From the NCBI GenBank assembly GCA_003254905.1, contig QANU01043002.1, positions 186,001 to 250,000 of the forward strand: 64,000 nt of DNA. The letters are read 5' to 3'. Source of the stretch: Nissolia schottii (taxonomy: Eukaryota > Streptophyta > Magnoliopsida > Fabales > Fabaceae). Shown in pieces: positions 12,620-24,250 of this stretch; the first letter of the stretch is position 1, and each line of letters begins with the position of its first letter. Position numbers and translations under genes: made by a program. The notes under the pieces are model-generated. The model was not told the DNA's origin, searched no databases, and was given only the letters and a program-made list of their open reading frames with translations.

Positions 12620-13575
12620 GAGTTTATATTTACTTTTAACTCTTCTACAACCAAGATTCTAAGGCAACTGAAGACCATGAAACAAACTCATAAGATTCGC
12701 ATGAATGATTGTAGAAACCCCTGAATTAGCAGCTAAAGCACCAAGAAAAGCTCATGAAGAATCGCAGATAAGTCCTCCAGCAGCAACCTGGGAAGCATTT
12801 TTAATTGAGCCATCAATATTCAAACACACCCAATTCAACGGAGAAAATATCAAGACATAATGTCTGAATTCTCATGCCTAATTGAATCACAAACAGAAAT
12901 ATGAGAAGAGTGGCTATAAATCCTTATCCAAAATGTATCAACATGACCACTACCAAATAAAGTGTTATTCCTTTCTTGCATAGGAAATGAATTCCTACCC
13001 TAAAAATAAAGCACAAGGGAACATCACAAATGGAAAATTTGTTTTTTTAAATTTTGGGCAACCCAGTCAAGAGTACTTAGATTTTTAAAAAGAAACTTCG
13101 GATATGAGAATCTCAAATGATCTTCCTCCAAAGATTATGACTAGAAGTATAATCTCAGAGAGATGGAGGCTGGATTCAACATGTAAGTCATACTGCTTAC
13201 AAATGGCAAAAAAAAATGACGATGCACCCTTCTTTCATTCGTGAGCAAACCATTATGCACCAGAAGCCATAAACAAGTTTTGACTCACTCAGGGCCTTTC
13301 GAAGCCCAAATACATTTGAAGGGGAAATCGAGGCTAGCAGAGTCATGCTGAGAAATAAAGGAGTACATATACTTCACTGTATTTTTGCATTCAGAGGTTT
13401 TACTCCAAGCAAGCACATTAGAATCAACCAGAGGACTTGGGGCTTGAACCCCAGCAATGTAAGCAACAATTTCAGCAAGTGGAATTAACTTAAGAGGCTC
13501 CAAATCCCAATTACCATCAGTAGTCACGAAGTCAGCTACATGGGCTGCAATCCTCTTAGTTTAAGCTTTTAGAAA
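12620..13575 (-). pseudogene. LINE (non-LTR retrotransposon) relic: RT-linker and RNase H fragments
   Basis: Reading the minus strand from about 13550, the frame gives VADFVTTDGNWDL, PSPLVDSNVLAW and a CIWASKGPE block. An in-frame TGA follows, and then VKTCLWLLVHNGLLTNERRV. This is the zinc-binding linker (zf-RVT) typical of plant LINE polyproteins, where the stop replaces the usual Arg after PE. Further on, around 12830-12640, the frame gives WVCLNIDGSIKN and AAGGLICDSS with stops. These match the LNVDGS and GGVIRD motifs of the fused RNase H domain. The catalytic RT part is absent. This is a dead 3' fragment. Confidence 0.75.
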
Positions 13576-14313
13576 AATGACCCTTGACAGTACTAACATT
13601 TAGTTTACCCTTTCAGGTTTAATAGGTGTGCGCCAATCGATTCGAGTTATATTTTTTAATTGAACCCACCTAATTGACGAACCTAATGGTGAGTTGGGTG
13701 AGTCATGTGAAACGAGTGAATAATGTATTTTTTTTCCCTCCAAATTTTTGGCCACTATTTTAGAGTTTTTGGGGAATTCCTATTTTGTGTGTGTAGGAGT
13801 TTCTTTACTTTTTATTGTTGGGAGACTTTGACTATTTTTTGGGTTGATTTGGATAACTTTTTTTTTAATGGTCAAGGATGGGAGCATTGGAATGAGTTCG
13901 ACAGTATTAGATATAAAAAAAAAGCTTTTGTTGCGTGGACAAGTAGTTTCAAAATTCAATAATCCATCACCCAACTAACAAAGCATTGAGTTAAACGAAT
14001 TCTTACTAAAGACCTGATCGACTTTGAGTCAAGCCAACCCAATTAGCTTTGAGTTGGACAAGTTTAGCGAATTTGGTGAGTTGGTTCATCCAATGTACAC
14101 CATTAGATTTAAGTGTAAAAAATTAATCATCAACAACTATATTTAAACCATCCTTAATTTTTAGTAAATATATTCCATAGAGTTAAATACTTAATCCAAT
14201 ACAATACTACATGACCACATAAAATTTCTTTACATGGAATGAAAACCATAATAATATGAAAACACAAAAGAAGAAAAAAGAAATAAGGTTGGTGGGTCCG
14301 GGAGAATGGAAAC
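13576..14313. other. Intergenic; weak hAT-like termini near 13620 and 14105
   Basis: GGTGTGCGCC near 13625 faces a GTACACC-containing end near 14100, and the interior carries repeated (G)AGTTGG and CCAACC stretches. No 8-bp target duplication is visible, so a hAT-type element is only possible. No gene is seen; the short frames on both strands are AT-rich noise. Confidence 0.35.
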
Positions 14314-15060
14314 TTAGAAGAAGTTGAAAGTGTTAAATCTCAAGTTGGCATAATTACTAGCACTGACATAAGCATTAAGCAACTCATTTTGTGCAGACCA
14401 GAAATCAGCCTTGAGGCCACCTCTCCTCACTGCTTTCAGGACTTTGTTCTTGTGCACGTATCCTGTGACTATTACCTTCTGGCTGTTACCATCTACTTCC
14501 ACTTTCTCTATCCCTACACAACCAAATATTATTAATTAGCTCTAATTCTAACTATGAATTATTGTGGCATGCATAAGATGACAAGTACCTTTTAGTTTTG
14601 AAAGGCATTTCCTTAGTCTCTTCTCATGTATCCCTACCATCTCCACTTTTAGCTCAACGACCTGCAAAGCAAAAGCAGGAGTTAGTTATTTATCATTTCC
14701 ACAAAAGATCTGTTGGGATATCAAGAACCATCTCGGAAAGATTTTATATCTTAACAAAAACGATTTCAGAGGGGTTCAGTACAAAATAATATTAAGTAAC
14801 TATGTGCAAGATATTAATGTTATTGGTCAATTAATCAGGTTGATCAGTGTTGATTGAGCATACATTCCTTTATATATGTATCCATTCTAAGATAGAAAAA
14901 TGTGATGATGATTCAATAAACTAACTAAAACACCCCATTTTCTCTTTTATTCCTGCCAAATATTATAATGGCCAAAGATGTTGGAAATGGAGAGAGTATA
15001 TAAACTGCTAAGTAAGTAACCTATGCAACAGTTCAAAATTTAAAGGAACGGTACCTCCAT
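14314..15060 (-). CDS. Small heavy-metal-associated (HMA)-fold protein lacking the CxxC metal site, 92 aa
   Basis: Three exons, 15055-15060, 14589-14661 and 14314-14513, join in phase to 279 nt with stop. The first exon contributes only ATG GAG before a GTACC donor. The predicted protein reads VELKVEMVGIHEKRLRKCL, then LSKLKGIEKVEVDG and VIVTGYVHKNKVLKAVRR. This is the beta-alpha-beta-beta-alpha-beta pattern of HMA domains, as in plant HIPP/ATX1-like proteins. The usual MxCxxC loop is replaced by EMVGIHEKR. It also ends NTFNFF, so there is no C-terminal CaaX isoprenylation box. A subgroup of plant HMA proteins has lost both features. Copper chaperone activity should therefore not be assumed. 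The closest family name is uncertain. Confidence 0.8.
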
Positions 15061-15893
15061 GATAAATGCTCCAAGGAAAATGATGCTACTACAGGGAGAT
15101 ATTGTGTTAATTTTGAGAGGGAGGACAGGGCAGGAACAATGAATGAAGTGTGACAGAACAATCCAGAAACAACAATTGAAATGAAGGTAAAATCCAATGA
15201 GACGAAATGTTATTTATATACTAACACCAATGACAAGCATAGCCAACTAAAGTTTTGGAAGAAGCATTTAAAGTGGGACAGTAATGTCTCTTGGGTTTTG
15301 AGTTTGGTGGCAGTTTGAATTGGTTGTCTAGTTATTAAGCATCGGTAAATACTGTATGCTTTTAATTTCATGGATAGAAGCACAATGAACTTTAGAATAT
15401 GCGGCTCAAGGTACGAGGCTTGATTAGATCTACTTCAAAGCTTTGAGTACATTCTTAGAACTTTGAAATGATTGCCTTTGACAGGTCTTACCTTGGCTTT
15501 TGATCCTTCTTTTGACCGAACTTGTGATCAGATTGAGGAAAGAAAGGAAACGGATTAGAGAAGATATACTTTGCCTTTGGTGACAGCCTGACAACTGCAT
15601 GTTAACCAGACAAGTTCTTATCATGTGGAGGAAACCTTTCCCTTCTCCCACCATACATATCCAGCATTTAACTTTACGAGATGGTTAGGCCATTGCGAGA
15701 AGAGAATTTAAATTGAATCCATTAGTCTGATTTTTAATGTATGAAAAAAAAAAAAAATTTATAATACCATCTAAAGTTACTAACAAGTTCTTAAAACAAA
15801 CTGTCCGCCGTGGACGCAGTGCCTGCGCCACAATTATTTTATGAAGTCTTGTAAATGGGTGATAACATGGAGATATTTCCATATGTTTAAATA
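15061..15893. other. Upstream region of the HMA-like gene; nothing else recognised
   Basis: It should contain the promoter and 5' UTR of the minus-strand HMA-like gene. A 74-codon minus-strand frame at 15430-15654 has no motif I recognise. Confidence 0.4.
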
Positions 15894-16738
15894 ATAAATT
15901 TTGGGTTAATTAAGTTTTTAGTCCCTGTAATTTGGGAAAGTTTGGTTTTGGTCCCTCTGTGTAAGTTTTAGTCCCTGTAAAATTTGAAAATTTGGTTTTA
16001 GTCCCTGAGGTGGGGTGAAGGTTGACTGGGCTGACGTGGCGCTGACGCGGCGCGCCATGTGGGATGCCACGTGGCATAACCCCAAANNNNNNNNNNNNNN
16101 NNNNNNNNNNNNNNNNNNNNNNNNNNNNNNNNNNNNNNNNNNNNNNNNNNNNNNNNNNNNNNNNNNNNNNNNNNNNNNNNNNNNNNNNNNNNNNNNNNNN
16201 NNNNNNNNNNNNNNNNNNNNNNNNNNNNNNNNNNNNNNNNNNNNNNNNNNNNNNNNNNNNNNNNNNNNNNNNNNNNNNNNNNNNNNNNNNNNNNNNNNNN
16301 NNNNNNNNNNNNNNNNNNNNNNNNNNNNNNNNNNNNNNNNNNNNNNNNNNNNNNNNNNNNNNNNNNNNNNNNNNNNNNNNNNNNNNNNNNNNNNNNNNNN
16401 NNNNNNNNNNNNNNNNNNNNNNNNNNNNNNNNNNNNNNNNNNNNNNNNNNNNNNNNNNNNNNNNNNNNNNNNNNNNNNNNNNNGGGCTTTTTTTTTTAAT
16501 TTTTTAATTAATTTCGGGTCGGGTCGGGTCGGGTTTGGGTTGGGTTTTGAGGTTATGCCACGTGGCATCCCACATGGCGCGCCGTGTCAGCGCCACGTCA
16601 GCCAAGTCAACCTTCACCCCACCCCAGGGACTACAACCAAATTTTCAAATTTTACAGGGACTAAAACTTACACAGAGGGACCAAAACCAAACTTTCCCAA
16701 ATTACAGGGACTAAAAACTTAATTAACCCATAAATTCT
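15894..16738. mobile_element. Mutator-type non-autonomous element with about 184-bp TIRs and an assembly gap inside
   Basis: The element runs 15903-16729. The left arm 15903-16086 begins GGGTTAATTAAGTTTTTAGT. The right arm 16546-16729 is its near-perfect reverse complement, including a GC-rich inner part with CCACGTGGCAT. The 9-bp flanks are ATAAATTTT (15894-15902) and ATAAATTCT (16730-16738), 8 of 9 identical, which is the Mutator hallmark. Between the arms are 397 N and, after the gap, repeats of TCGGG. No transposase is visible. The hairpin itself probably explains the gap. Confidence 0.85.
16087..16483. other. Assembly gap of 397 N
   Basis: An unbroken run of N inside the long-TIR Mutator-type element. 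Nothing can be said about its content. Confidence 1.
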
Positions 16739-16960
16739 TTTTTATTGAGATATTGTAAACTATAATTGTTTATGCATTAGCGAAATAATCATAAACACAC
16801 GTTAAATATTGAATTTAGAACTTTATGATACTCTCATAGTAAAAAGAGATTGTTTATCGTTTTTTACAGATGTGAAATAATGAAGGAGACATTGACTTTG
16901 AAGAAGATAATTTTTTAATAAACAAAACACAATGGTTTCTCCCTCTTGACCACTTTCTTG

Positions 16961-17583
16961 GGTGTGTTTGGAATCAAATGAAATGAGAAATAATTTGAAT
17001 CGAATCGATTTGAATTACAAATCAATTATCATGTTTTGAACCAACTACATATGGGAATGAAATTGATTTAGAAACAACTAACCATGTTTAGAATTTATTA
17101 AAATATGAATTGATTTGATTTAGTTTGATTAATTTACATTTAACCCTTATTAAAATAAGAATTGATTTTTTTTAAAATAATTTTTGAAAAAATATATTTT
17201 TTGGAAAAAAAATTTGAAAAAATTTTTTTCCAAAAAATTTTGTTTTTAAAAAAATTAATTTTATAAAAAATTACTTTTGGAAATCTTTTGAATTAAATAG
17301 TCCTTTATCTTTTATAATAATAATATTTAATAAGTTTGATTTGACGAAGATGTTAGAATTTGTAAATTTAGTTAGTTGAATAACGAAAAAATAGTCTATT
17401 ATGTTAAAATGAATTCAATTCCAAGCAAATTCTTACAAAAATGATAGGATTTTTAATGTAAGTAACTTAAATTCCCATGAATTTAAAAAATCAAATCAAT
17501 TCCCTTTTCTTAGGATACCAAATATGGAAACTGATTTGCAAATCGAATCATTTCCCATCTCGATTGATTCCAAACATATCCTA
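16961..17583. mobile_element. MITE-like foldback with GTTTGGAATCAA termini
   Basis: The left end reads GGGTGTGTTTGGAATCAA and the right end is TTGATTCCAAACATATCC, an imperfect inverted repeat. Both ends continue into sequence with CGAATC and CAAATCAATT motifs. The interior is extremely AT-rich. I see no convincing target duplication, so the superfamily (PIF/Harbinger or hAT) is open. Confidence 0.5.
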
Positions 17584-17589
17584 TAGTAA

Positions 17590-18090
17590 AATAGTGATGG
17601 AAATATTGTGCTTCAAATTAATGGTGGGGAGAGGATCTTTTCCCTTCCTTATATAGACATGAGAGGGTGTATCCATCATCCACCACTCAAAAGTACATGT
17701 CTCTACACTAATAGTCATGCCTTTACATACATGACTTTTCACATTCTCATAGTTTAATAAGAAAACATAATGTGCAAACATACAATATCAAATTATCATT
17801 ATATTGGTTTCAACATAATATCATGCCTAAGTAGAAAATCAATCTGGGTCATGGCGGTTGTATGTCATCATTTTCCGGCACAATCCCTTCCATGTATCAT
17901 AACATCAACCTTTTTCCTCAACAAGATTTATAATAAAGAGCATGGTCCAACTTTAATGTCTTTATCAAGATCATTATTCTTGTTGTCTCTATTCTAATTT
18001 ACCAAGGTATATTGATTAGAAACAAGAATTAAATATCAGAAACAAACTTTATTACTGAGCTCAAGGTGTCAAATAAGTCAAAACAATCAT
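17590..18090 (-). mobile_element. Probable 3' LTR (decayed) of the Ty1/copia relic
   Basis: This stretch sits directly downstream of the copia pol relic in its reading direction. It shares segments with 28210-28500, for example TGATGG-AATATTG, TATATAGA-ATGA, AATCATGCCTTT-like and AGAAACAAACT blocks in the same order. Two separate copies with no coding fit LTR sequence. Exact ends and target duplication could not be fixed. Confidence 0.5.
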
Positions 18091-18095
18091 AATAC

Positions 18096-20620
18096 AATAT
18101 CATTAATGACGTCCAATAATGCCCATTCTATCAACATGCTCATAAAATAACTTGGGTGGCAGTCATTTTGTTAATGGATTATCAACACTCTTTGTTTTTT
18201 AACTTCTTTAGCGACAAAGTATTTAATCTCCATATGTTTTGCGCCCTTAGAATACTTGTCGTTCTTAGAAAAGAAGACTGTTGCGAAATTATCACAATAA
18301 ATTTTCAACGGCTTGGCAATATTGTTGGCAACCCCAAGTCCTGAAATAAAATTCCGTAGCCATAATCCTTGAACGGTGGCTTCAAAGCATGCCCAAACTC
18401 AGCCTCCATGGTGGATACAGCAATGACAAACTGCTTCACACTCTTCCATGAAATTTCCCCTCAAGCTGGAAGGAACAAGTAGCCAAATGTGGATTTCCTT
18501 GAATCAACAATCCAGAAAAATCTGAATCTGAATAGTCAATGACCTCTAAATTTTTAGACTTTCTATAAGTGAGCATATAATATTTCATTCCTTGCAAATA
18601 TCTGAGAACTTTCTTTGCAGCTTTCCAATGATCTAATCCAGGATTACTTTGATACCTGCCCAACATGCTAACAGCAAAACTGATGTCTAATCTAGTGCAA
18701 GTTTGAGCATACATTAAGCTCCCAACAATAGATGCATAAGGAACATTTTTCATTTCTTCTCGTTCCATTCCTTCTTTGGACATTGCATAAGACTAAATTT
18801 TTCCCTTTTCTGAATTGGAACTATTCCTTTTGAACATTTATCCATCTTAAATCTTTCTAAAACTTTATTAATGTAGGCTTTCTGAGACAACCCTAACGAT
18901 CCTTGTGACCTATCACGAAATATTTTTATTCTAATCACATAGGTTGCCTGTCTTAGATCTTTCATTTCAAAGTTTCTAGAGAGAAATTTCTTGGTTTCAT
19001 GTAATAAACCAAGATCATTAGTAGCAAGCAAAATGTCGTCAACATATAAGACCAAAAAAATAAACTTGTTCCCACTGATCTTCATGTATATACATCGATC
19101 AACAGTGTTTTCCTTAAAATCAAAAGAGGTTATGGTATCATTGAACTTAAGATACCATTGACGAGAAGCTTGTTTAAGTTCATATATTGACCTTTTAAGT
19201 TTACACACCATATGTTCCTTATCTTTAATTGAAAAGCCTTCAGGCTTATCCATATACACTTCTTCTTCTAAGTTTCCATTAAGAAATGCAATTTTGACGT
19301 TCATTTGATGTAAAACCAAATCATAATAAGCCACCAAAGCCATAATGATTCTGAGTGAGTCTTTCTTAGACACTGGTGAAAATGCCTTTTTATAATCAAT
19401 GCCACCCTTTTGAGTAAAACCTTTTGCAACAAGTCTAACTTTATATCTTTCGATATTGACATTTGAGTCTCGTTTTACCATAAAGACCCATTTACAACCA
19501 ATTTTCTTGCAACCTTCTAGCAATTCGACAAGATCCCAAACTTGATTGTTGTCCATAGATTTCAACTTATCTTTCATTGCATTGATCCATTTATCAGAAT
19601 CATTACATTCAATGGCTTGGGAAAATGAAACTGGGTCAACATTTATTCCTAAATCAACTTATGACTCTTGTAAATAAACCACATAATCATTTGGGATGGT
19701 TGATCTCCATTCCCTTTGGGATCTTCTTAATTATGGCTCATCTACTAATGGGTCATTATCGACATTTTCATGATGAAGTGGTTGATCATTAATTTGTCGT
19801 ACCTGACTATTGTTAGATTGTGTAACAACCATAGGAACAACAACTTTAGTAGTCATGGGTAAAGGAATCTTAATCCTAGCTTCTTCAATTCTATCATTAC
19901 GCAATTATTCACTGCCACTAGTTTCACCATTTTGATGAATCTAGCATTTCCAATGTTAATAATCCTTGTACTACGTTTAGGACTATAAAATCTATACCCC
20001 TTAGACTTTTCTGGATATCCAATGAAAAAATCACTAGTTGTTCTAAAATCCAATTTCATTTCATGTGTATTGTAAACTTTTACTTCCGCTAGTCAACCCC
20101 AAACATGCAAGTGCTTTAAACTAGGTTTCCTTCTAGTCCATAACTCAAAGGGAGTTTTTGGAACTGTCTTGCTAGGAACCCTATTTAACAAATATATAGC
20201 AGTTTTCAAAGCATACATCCACAAAGATATGGGTAAAGATGAATGGCTCAACATACTCCTAATCATTTCCATCAAAGTACGATTGCGCCTTTCTACTACA
20301 CCATTTTGTTTTGATATACGGGGCATTGTGTATTGAGCACAAATGCTACGCTTTTCGAGAAACTTAACAAATGGTCTAGGATTTTGTCATGACTCATCAT
20401 ACCTTCCTAATATTCACCACTTCTATCTGACCTTATAATTTTCACTTGTCTTTCTAATTGCCTCTCAACCTCATTAATATATACCTTAAGGGCATTTACA
20501 GATTGAGATTTCTCATGTTATAGATAAACATAACCCACTATTGGATTTTTGTACTGACAAGAAGAAACATATCAGAATTGTTAAAAATGACAAAATCATA
20601 GTCGCTATGGCTGAATTCGC
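18096..20620 (-). pseudogene. Ty1/copia polyprotein relic (integrase, reverse transcriptase, RNase H)
   Basis: Domains occur in copia order on the minus strand. The integrase core runs from about 20540 to 20093 ([30 protein letters not shown]). The post-integrase region is near 20050-19900 (FFIGYPEKSKGYRFYSP). Reverse transcriptase lies at 19577-18750 (KWVFMVKRD, LVAKGFTQ, and the active-site YVDDILLATND). RNase H follows from 18783 to about 18116 (SIVGSLMYAQ, STMEAEF, NDKYSKGAKHMEIKYF). Breaks include an in-frame stop before HEKSQS at the integrase end, a stop within the GEY segment, a frameshift near 18780, and stops and small deletions in RNase H. The gag, protease and N-terminal integrase are missing, as is the 5' LTR. 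The element cannot move by itself. Confidence 0.9.
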
Positions 20621-20920
20621 GTATGCTTTGAAGAAGGGATCCTCCTTCCTAGTAGCAAAACCCTTACCATGGCCATCCTGATCGAAACCTCCACGTGGGG
20701 AAACTATAGTTGGACAAAGTAATCATAGGAATTGAATCCAGACTCACTATTTATACATCTCTAGTTCTTATTGAGCTATAAATACAAGTGTAATTATATA
20801 CAATAATTAATATAAATTTTTTTAAAAAATATATTGACAACTACTTTTGCAAGAATTTAAATCATAAACTATTTCATCGACTTTTTAGTTAAAATATATA
20901 TAAAGATAAGGTGTTTTATT
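20621..20920. other. Junction between the copia relic and the ankyrin relic
   Basis: About 300 bp of unassigned, mostly AT-rich sequence. The breakpoint that removed the 5' half of the copia element lies near its left end. Confidence 0.4.
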
Positions 20921-21749
20921 TTTACCCGAGGCAACTCGGCGTATGCAACATCCAGGGGAGTTTGACCATCTTTTTAATTACTCCATTGTGAAATATCAAA
21001 CTCTTGCATGGTAGTGTAGAGGTGTATTTCCTTTTGAGTCCTTCTTGTTGTAAAGCCTACTTAGACACGATACAAGTTGCCCATGATTCTGTCTACCACA
21101 GGCTTAAGCTAATTAACTGATGACTTTTCTTCCCAGCCAGATCAGAACAACAAGGACAACAATGTGTATATGATCATGTCCATGATATCTACATGACCAC
21201 GATAAGCTGCAATGAGAAGAGCCGTCCTGCATGTATGCGGTATCTTCATCCAGCAGCAACTTTGCCAAGCCTTTATTCCCGAGTTTCACTGCATATATAG
21301 TGGAGGGGAACCTGACCTTTCATGATATAGTTGCGGACCATGCCTAGCAGCCAGATGAAGGAGTGTCTCTCCATCATTGTTTGAGTGTACAGTTAGGCAT
21401 CCACACTTGCCCAGCATCTGTGTGACAAAATCTACTCATGCAATTCTTCCTGTCCGTTTGTACGTGGTGCAGACCCAATAAACCTAACAATCTGAGTAGA
21501 ATTGATTTTGAATCACTCTGGGTTGCTTCACCTACTGTAGAAGCGAGATGTATGTGAAGTACATTAATGTCCTTGTTTGGAGTTAGTAGATAGACCTTCG
21601 ACATTATTCACATTTTCAAATTCATCAAAGCTGCCTTCTACTGCAGCATGATAATGGTGATCATCAAGATGTAATGTACTGCTACCCATTGATAATGATA
21701 TTTCTCCTACTTCTGTCATCTCCATGATTTCGCACCCTGCATTGTACAT
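20921..21749 (-). pseudogene. Ankyrin-repeat protein relic (ACD6-like)
   Basis: The minus-strand reading begins MYNAGCEIMEMTEVGEISLS and shows HHYHAAVEGSFDEFENV, the usual start of plant ankyrin proteins of the ACD6/ITN1 type. LLTPNKDINVLHIHLAS follows after a frameshift. Later come RTALLIAAYRGHVDIMDMI, KDSKGNTPLHYHA and KDGQTPLDVAYAELPRV in different frames. These are four or more ankyrin units separated by frameshifts and stops. Membrane segments expected at the C-terminus are absent. Such genes form large, fast-evolving families in plants, so relics are common. It is not expressed as an intact protein. Confidence 0.75.
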
Positions 21750-21932
21750 ATATTCATTCCAGTAAGGTGCGTCAAACTAAGGTTAATTCCTTGTTAAATT
21801 TGAGAGACACTGTACATATGTGAATCTAAAATTATTTTTTTCGTATCATTGGTTTTTTTAATAAACAATTATGATAAACTAAACTAATTTTATGTTTACA
21901 TGTATTAATTAAATTTTGGCCAACTATTCTTC

Positions 21933-22352
21933 TTGTTGTTGCCACCTGAGAGCCTAATGTATTGGGAGACTTACATCGGAATCATTAAAACATGGTATAG
22001 AAACAAGGGTAAAGAGTTGTGTGGCACAAGCCCAAGTAAGGAAGAAAGTTCTAAAGAAAATGAGAAAATTCAACATGAAATTGAACTGGCCACCAATCCA
22101 TTGATAGAACAATCCATAGAAGATTCATCTATGCTTAAAGAACCATCAGAGGAGAAGAAGGAAAAAGAACTCATGTTGATACCATTGAGTTCTTCTCCAA
22201 AAAGGCCTATGTCTTGGCCTACATCGTTGAAGAAATTTGTTCAAAGGGATTGTGTTGTTGACATAGTTATAATGGCAATGAAATTGCTGGTCACTCTCTT
22301 TTCTGTGGGATACTTTGGGAACTTATGCCCCTCTATGTATTCATTAACGTAG
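21933..22352 (+). CDS. Unrecognised 139-codon reading frame, probably not a gene
   Basis: An open frame from ATG to TAG with a charged, Glu/Lys-rich middle (SKEESSKENEKIQHEIEL) and a hydrophobic tail (VVDIVIMAMKLLVTLFSVGY). I recognise no domain. No splice partners or promoter are evident, and it lies among decayed repeats. It could be a fragment of a retroelement or of a lost gene exon. Listed because of its length and non-random charge pattern. Confidence 0.2.
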   Translation: MLLPPESLMYWETYIGIIKTWYRNKGKELCGTSPSKEESSKENEKIQHEIELATNPLIEQSIEDSSMLKEPSEEKKEKELMLIPLSSSPKRPMSWPTSLKKFVQRDCVVDIVIMAMKLLVTLFSVGYFGNLCPSMYSLT

Positions 22353-24250
22353 AGCAAAGGAATTCGAATATGGGATCCAAGCATCTCCTGATAGGGGAGA
22401 GTTCAGTCCAACTTAGGGATGTTAAATCAAAGTACTAGCTAAGAGACAACCTCACATTCTCTAAACCCTTTATCTCATTTTCTTTATGTAGTTAAAAATT
22501 GCTTGACTGTTATGTGTTGATTGTTGTGTGGAGCAAGGAATACACGAGCCAAGAAACACAGGTAACATCTCGCACGAGACACATTTGCACTTGAAAACAT
22601 CTCGCACTAGTTGCTATTTTGCCTAGCACATCTCGCGTGAGATTAAGGGGATTTTAAGTCTTAGTTTTGGTTTGGGTGCATGTCTCGCGCGAGATAGGGA
22701 CTGGGCACTCAGTTCTCTCGTAATGGGTCAAGACCAACCCAATCCCACACTTCTTCTACCCTCATCTCACCCCAACCCTCTTCCTCACTTCTCACTCTCA
22801 CATTTCTCTCTACACAAACACCCACACCCACACCCACTCACAAACACTCACTCACAGAACCCTCTCTCTCATCTTCACTCTCTCATTCTCATACACCAAC
22901 AACCCCAAATCATCTTCTTCCTCTCATCTCTTACCAACCCACATCATCAAAAACCTTCTTCCTCTCATCCTCTTATTTCTCTCTTCTTGCACTTCCCAAA
23001 GTCATTCTTTCTTTCTTTCTCACTCTTTCTTTTCCTCACTCTCACTCTCTTCCTCTCTCACGACCCTTTTTCTTCCTCAAATAAAAATATCATAACATTT
23101 TGGTGGGGCACAAGGTTTCATTTTGTTGCAAAGATTTTCATAGCTTCCTCTGTGCATTTGCATTTTCTTCTCAAGCTAAGTTTCTGTTTTTGGCTCAATT
23201 TCACCATTCTAGATTAATTGTTCAAAATGTTAGGGTTTCAGTTTTTATTACTCTAAATCAAGTGATTTCAGTTTTCGGTTTTAGCCTTTGTTTTAATACT
23301 GTGATCAAAATCTCAAAAAACTAATTTCATATTCAAAATCCTCACAAAATTTCACAGGGGTTACCTCACAAAGTTTTTGTCAATTAAGAACTTTAAAAAT
23401 GACAAAAATTTGGCTCATAAGACTTAATCTATCGTAAATAGGAATAAACTTTATAAGTATATGAAAATTCAAGGAGCTTAATATGGAAACACTACGAGTA
23501 TGGTTCATATTATAAATAAATGTGTGGAATATTGTTATAATTATGTTCTTTTAAAAATTGATTGTTATACTCTTTGTGTTTATGATTAATCTGACGATAT
23601 TTATGCTTATGATTATTATTATGATGATAAATGCTGTGAATGAATGCTCACAATTTATTATGTATGCATGTTCATTTTCTATCATACGAATATGCATGCC
23701 TATGATTATATGTCTTTTATACATAAATGCATTATAAGATATAAAAGACTATATTGAACTCCTCCTCGTCTTTACTATTAGGACAGTATGCTATGATGCC
23801 ATGCGTGGCATAGGTGATGATGTTTGTGGTGGGTGGTTGTTGTTGTTGTTGTTATTATTATTATTATTATTATTATGCTTGAGGTATATTCAATTTATGT
23901 TGGCTTAGTTGTTCTGTTATCGTTACGCCTTTCGCCGTCTATCGCTTTTAAAGAAAATAAAATATCACTCTGTATGATTCAAGTTTTAAGTTTAAAATTT
24001 TCTCATATTTTCCTATTTTTCCTAAATGAGGTTCTAGCTAAGGAAAGGTGCTGGCAAGGAACGAGTTGGTATTTGAGTTGTCCATCTCTCTTTTTTGGAA
24101 ACCTCTTTGGTGCTAGGAATTGCAGTCTACCCTTATTTTCCTAATAAGTATTTAACGAATTAAGTCTACATGTAAGGTAATAACTAAAACGTGACAACTA
24201 GTGAGTATTAATTACAACTAAAGCGTAATTAGCTAACTAACGTATTGCAT
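22353..24250. other. Repeat-like non-coding region with CTCGCRCGAG motifs and a pyrimidine-rich tract
   Basis: Near 22565-22695 the motif TCTCGC-(G/A)-CGAGA occurs several times. From about 22735 to 23080 the plus strand is almost pure C/T/A with TCTC and CCCA runs. A GTT then ATT trinucleotide tract lies at about 23836-23876. Such composition is typical of LTR and untranslated leader parts of large plant retrotransposons, but I found no matching termini or target duplication. Open frames here are composition artefacts. Confidence 0.4.
23836..23876. repeat. Trinucleotide microsatellite (TTG)n(TTA)n
   Basis: About five TTG units are followed by about eight TTA units without interruption. Confidence 0.9.

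Noticed and set aside
15430..15654. Minus-strand frame as a retroelement fragment
   Set aside because: I could not match it to any domain of copia, gypsy or LINE proteins.
15918..16722. Long frames on both strands over the gap
   Set aside because: They are open only because N codons contain no stop. The real bases are TIR sequence.
16961..17583. Firm superfamily call for the GTTTGGAATCAA foldback
   Set aside because: No 2-, 3-, 8- or 9-bp target duplication could be matched, so only MITE-like is stated.
22672..23217. 181-codon plus-strand frame rich in Pro, Ser, Leu and His
   Set aside because: It is the translation of a C/T-rich low-complexity tract. No domain or splice structure supports it.
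24067..24085. TTGGTATTTGAG as a tRNA-Met primer-binding site
   Set aside because: Only part of TGGTATCAGAGC matches and no LTR end with target duplication precedes it.
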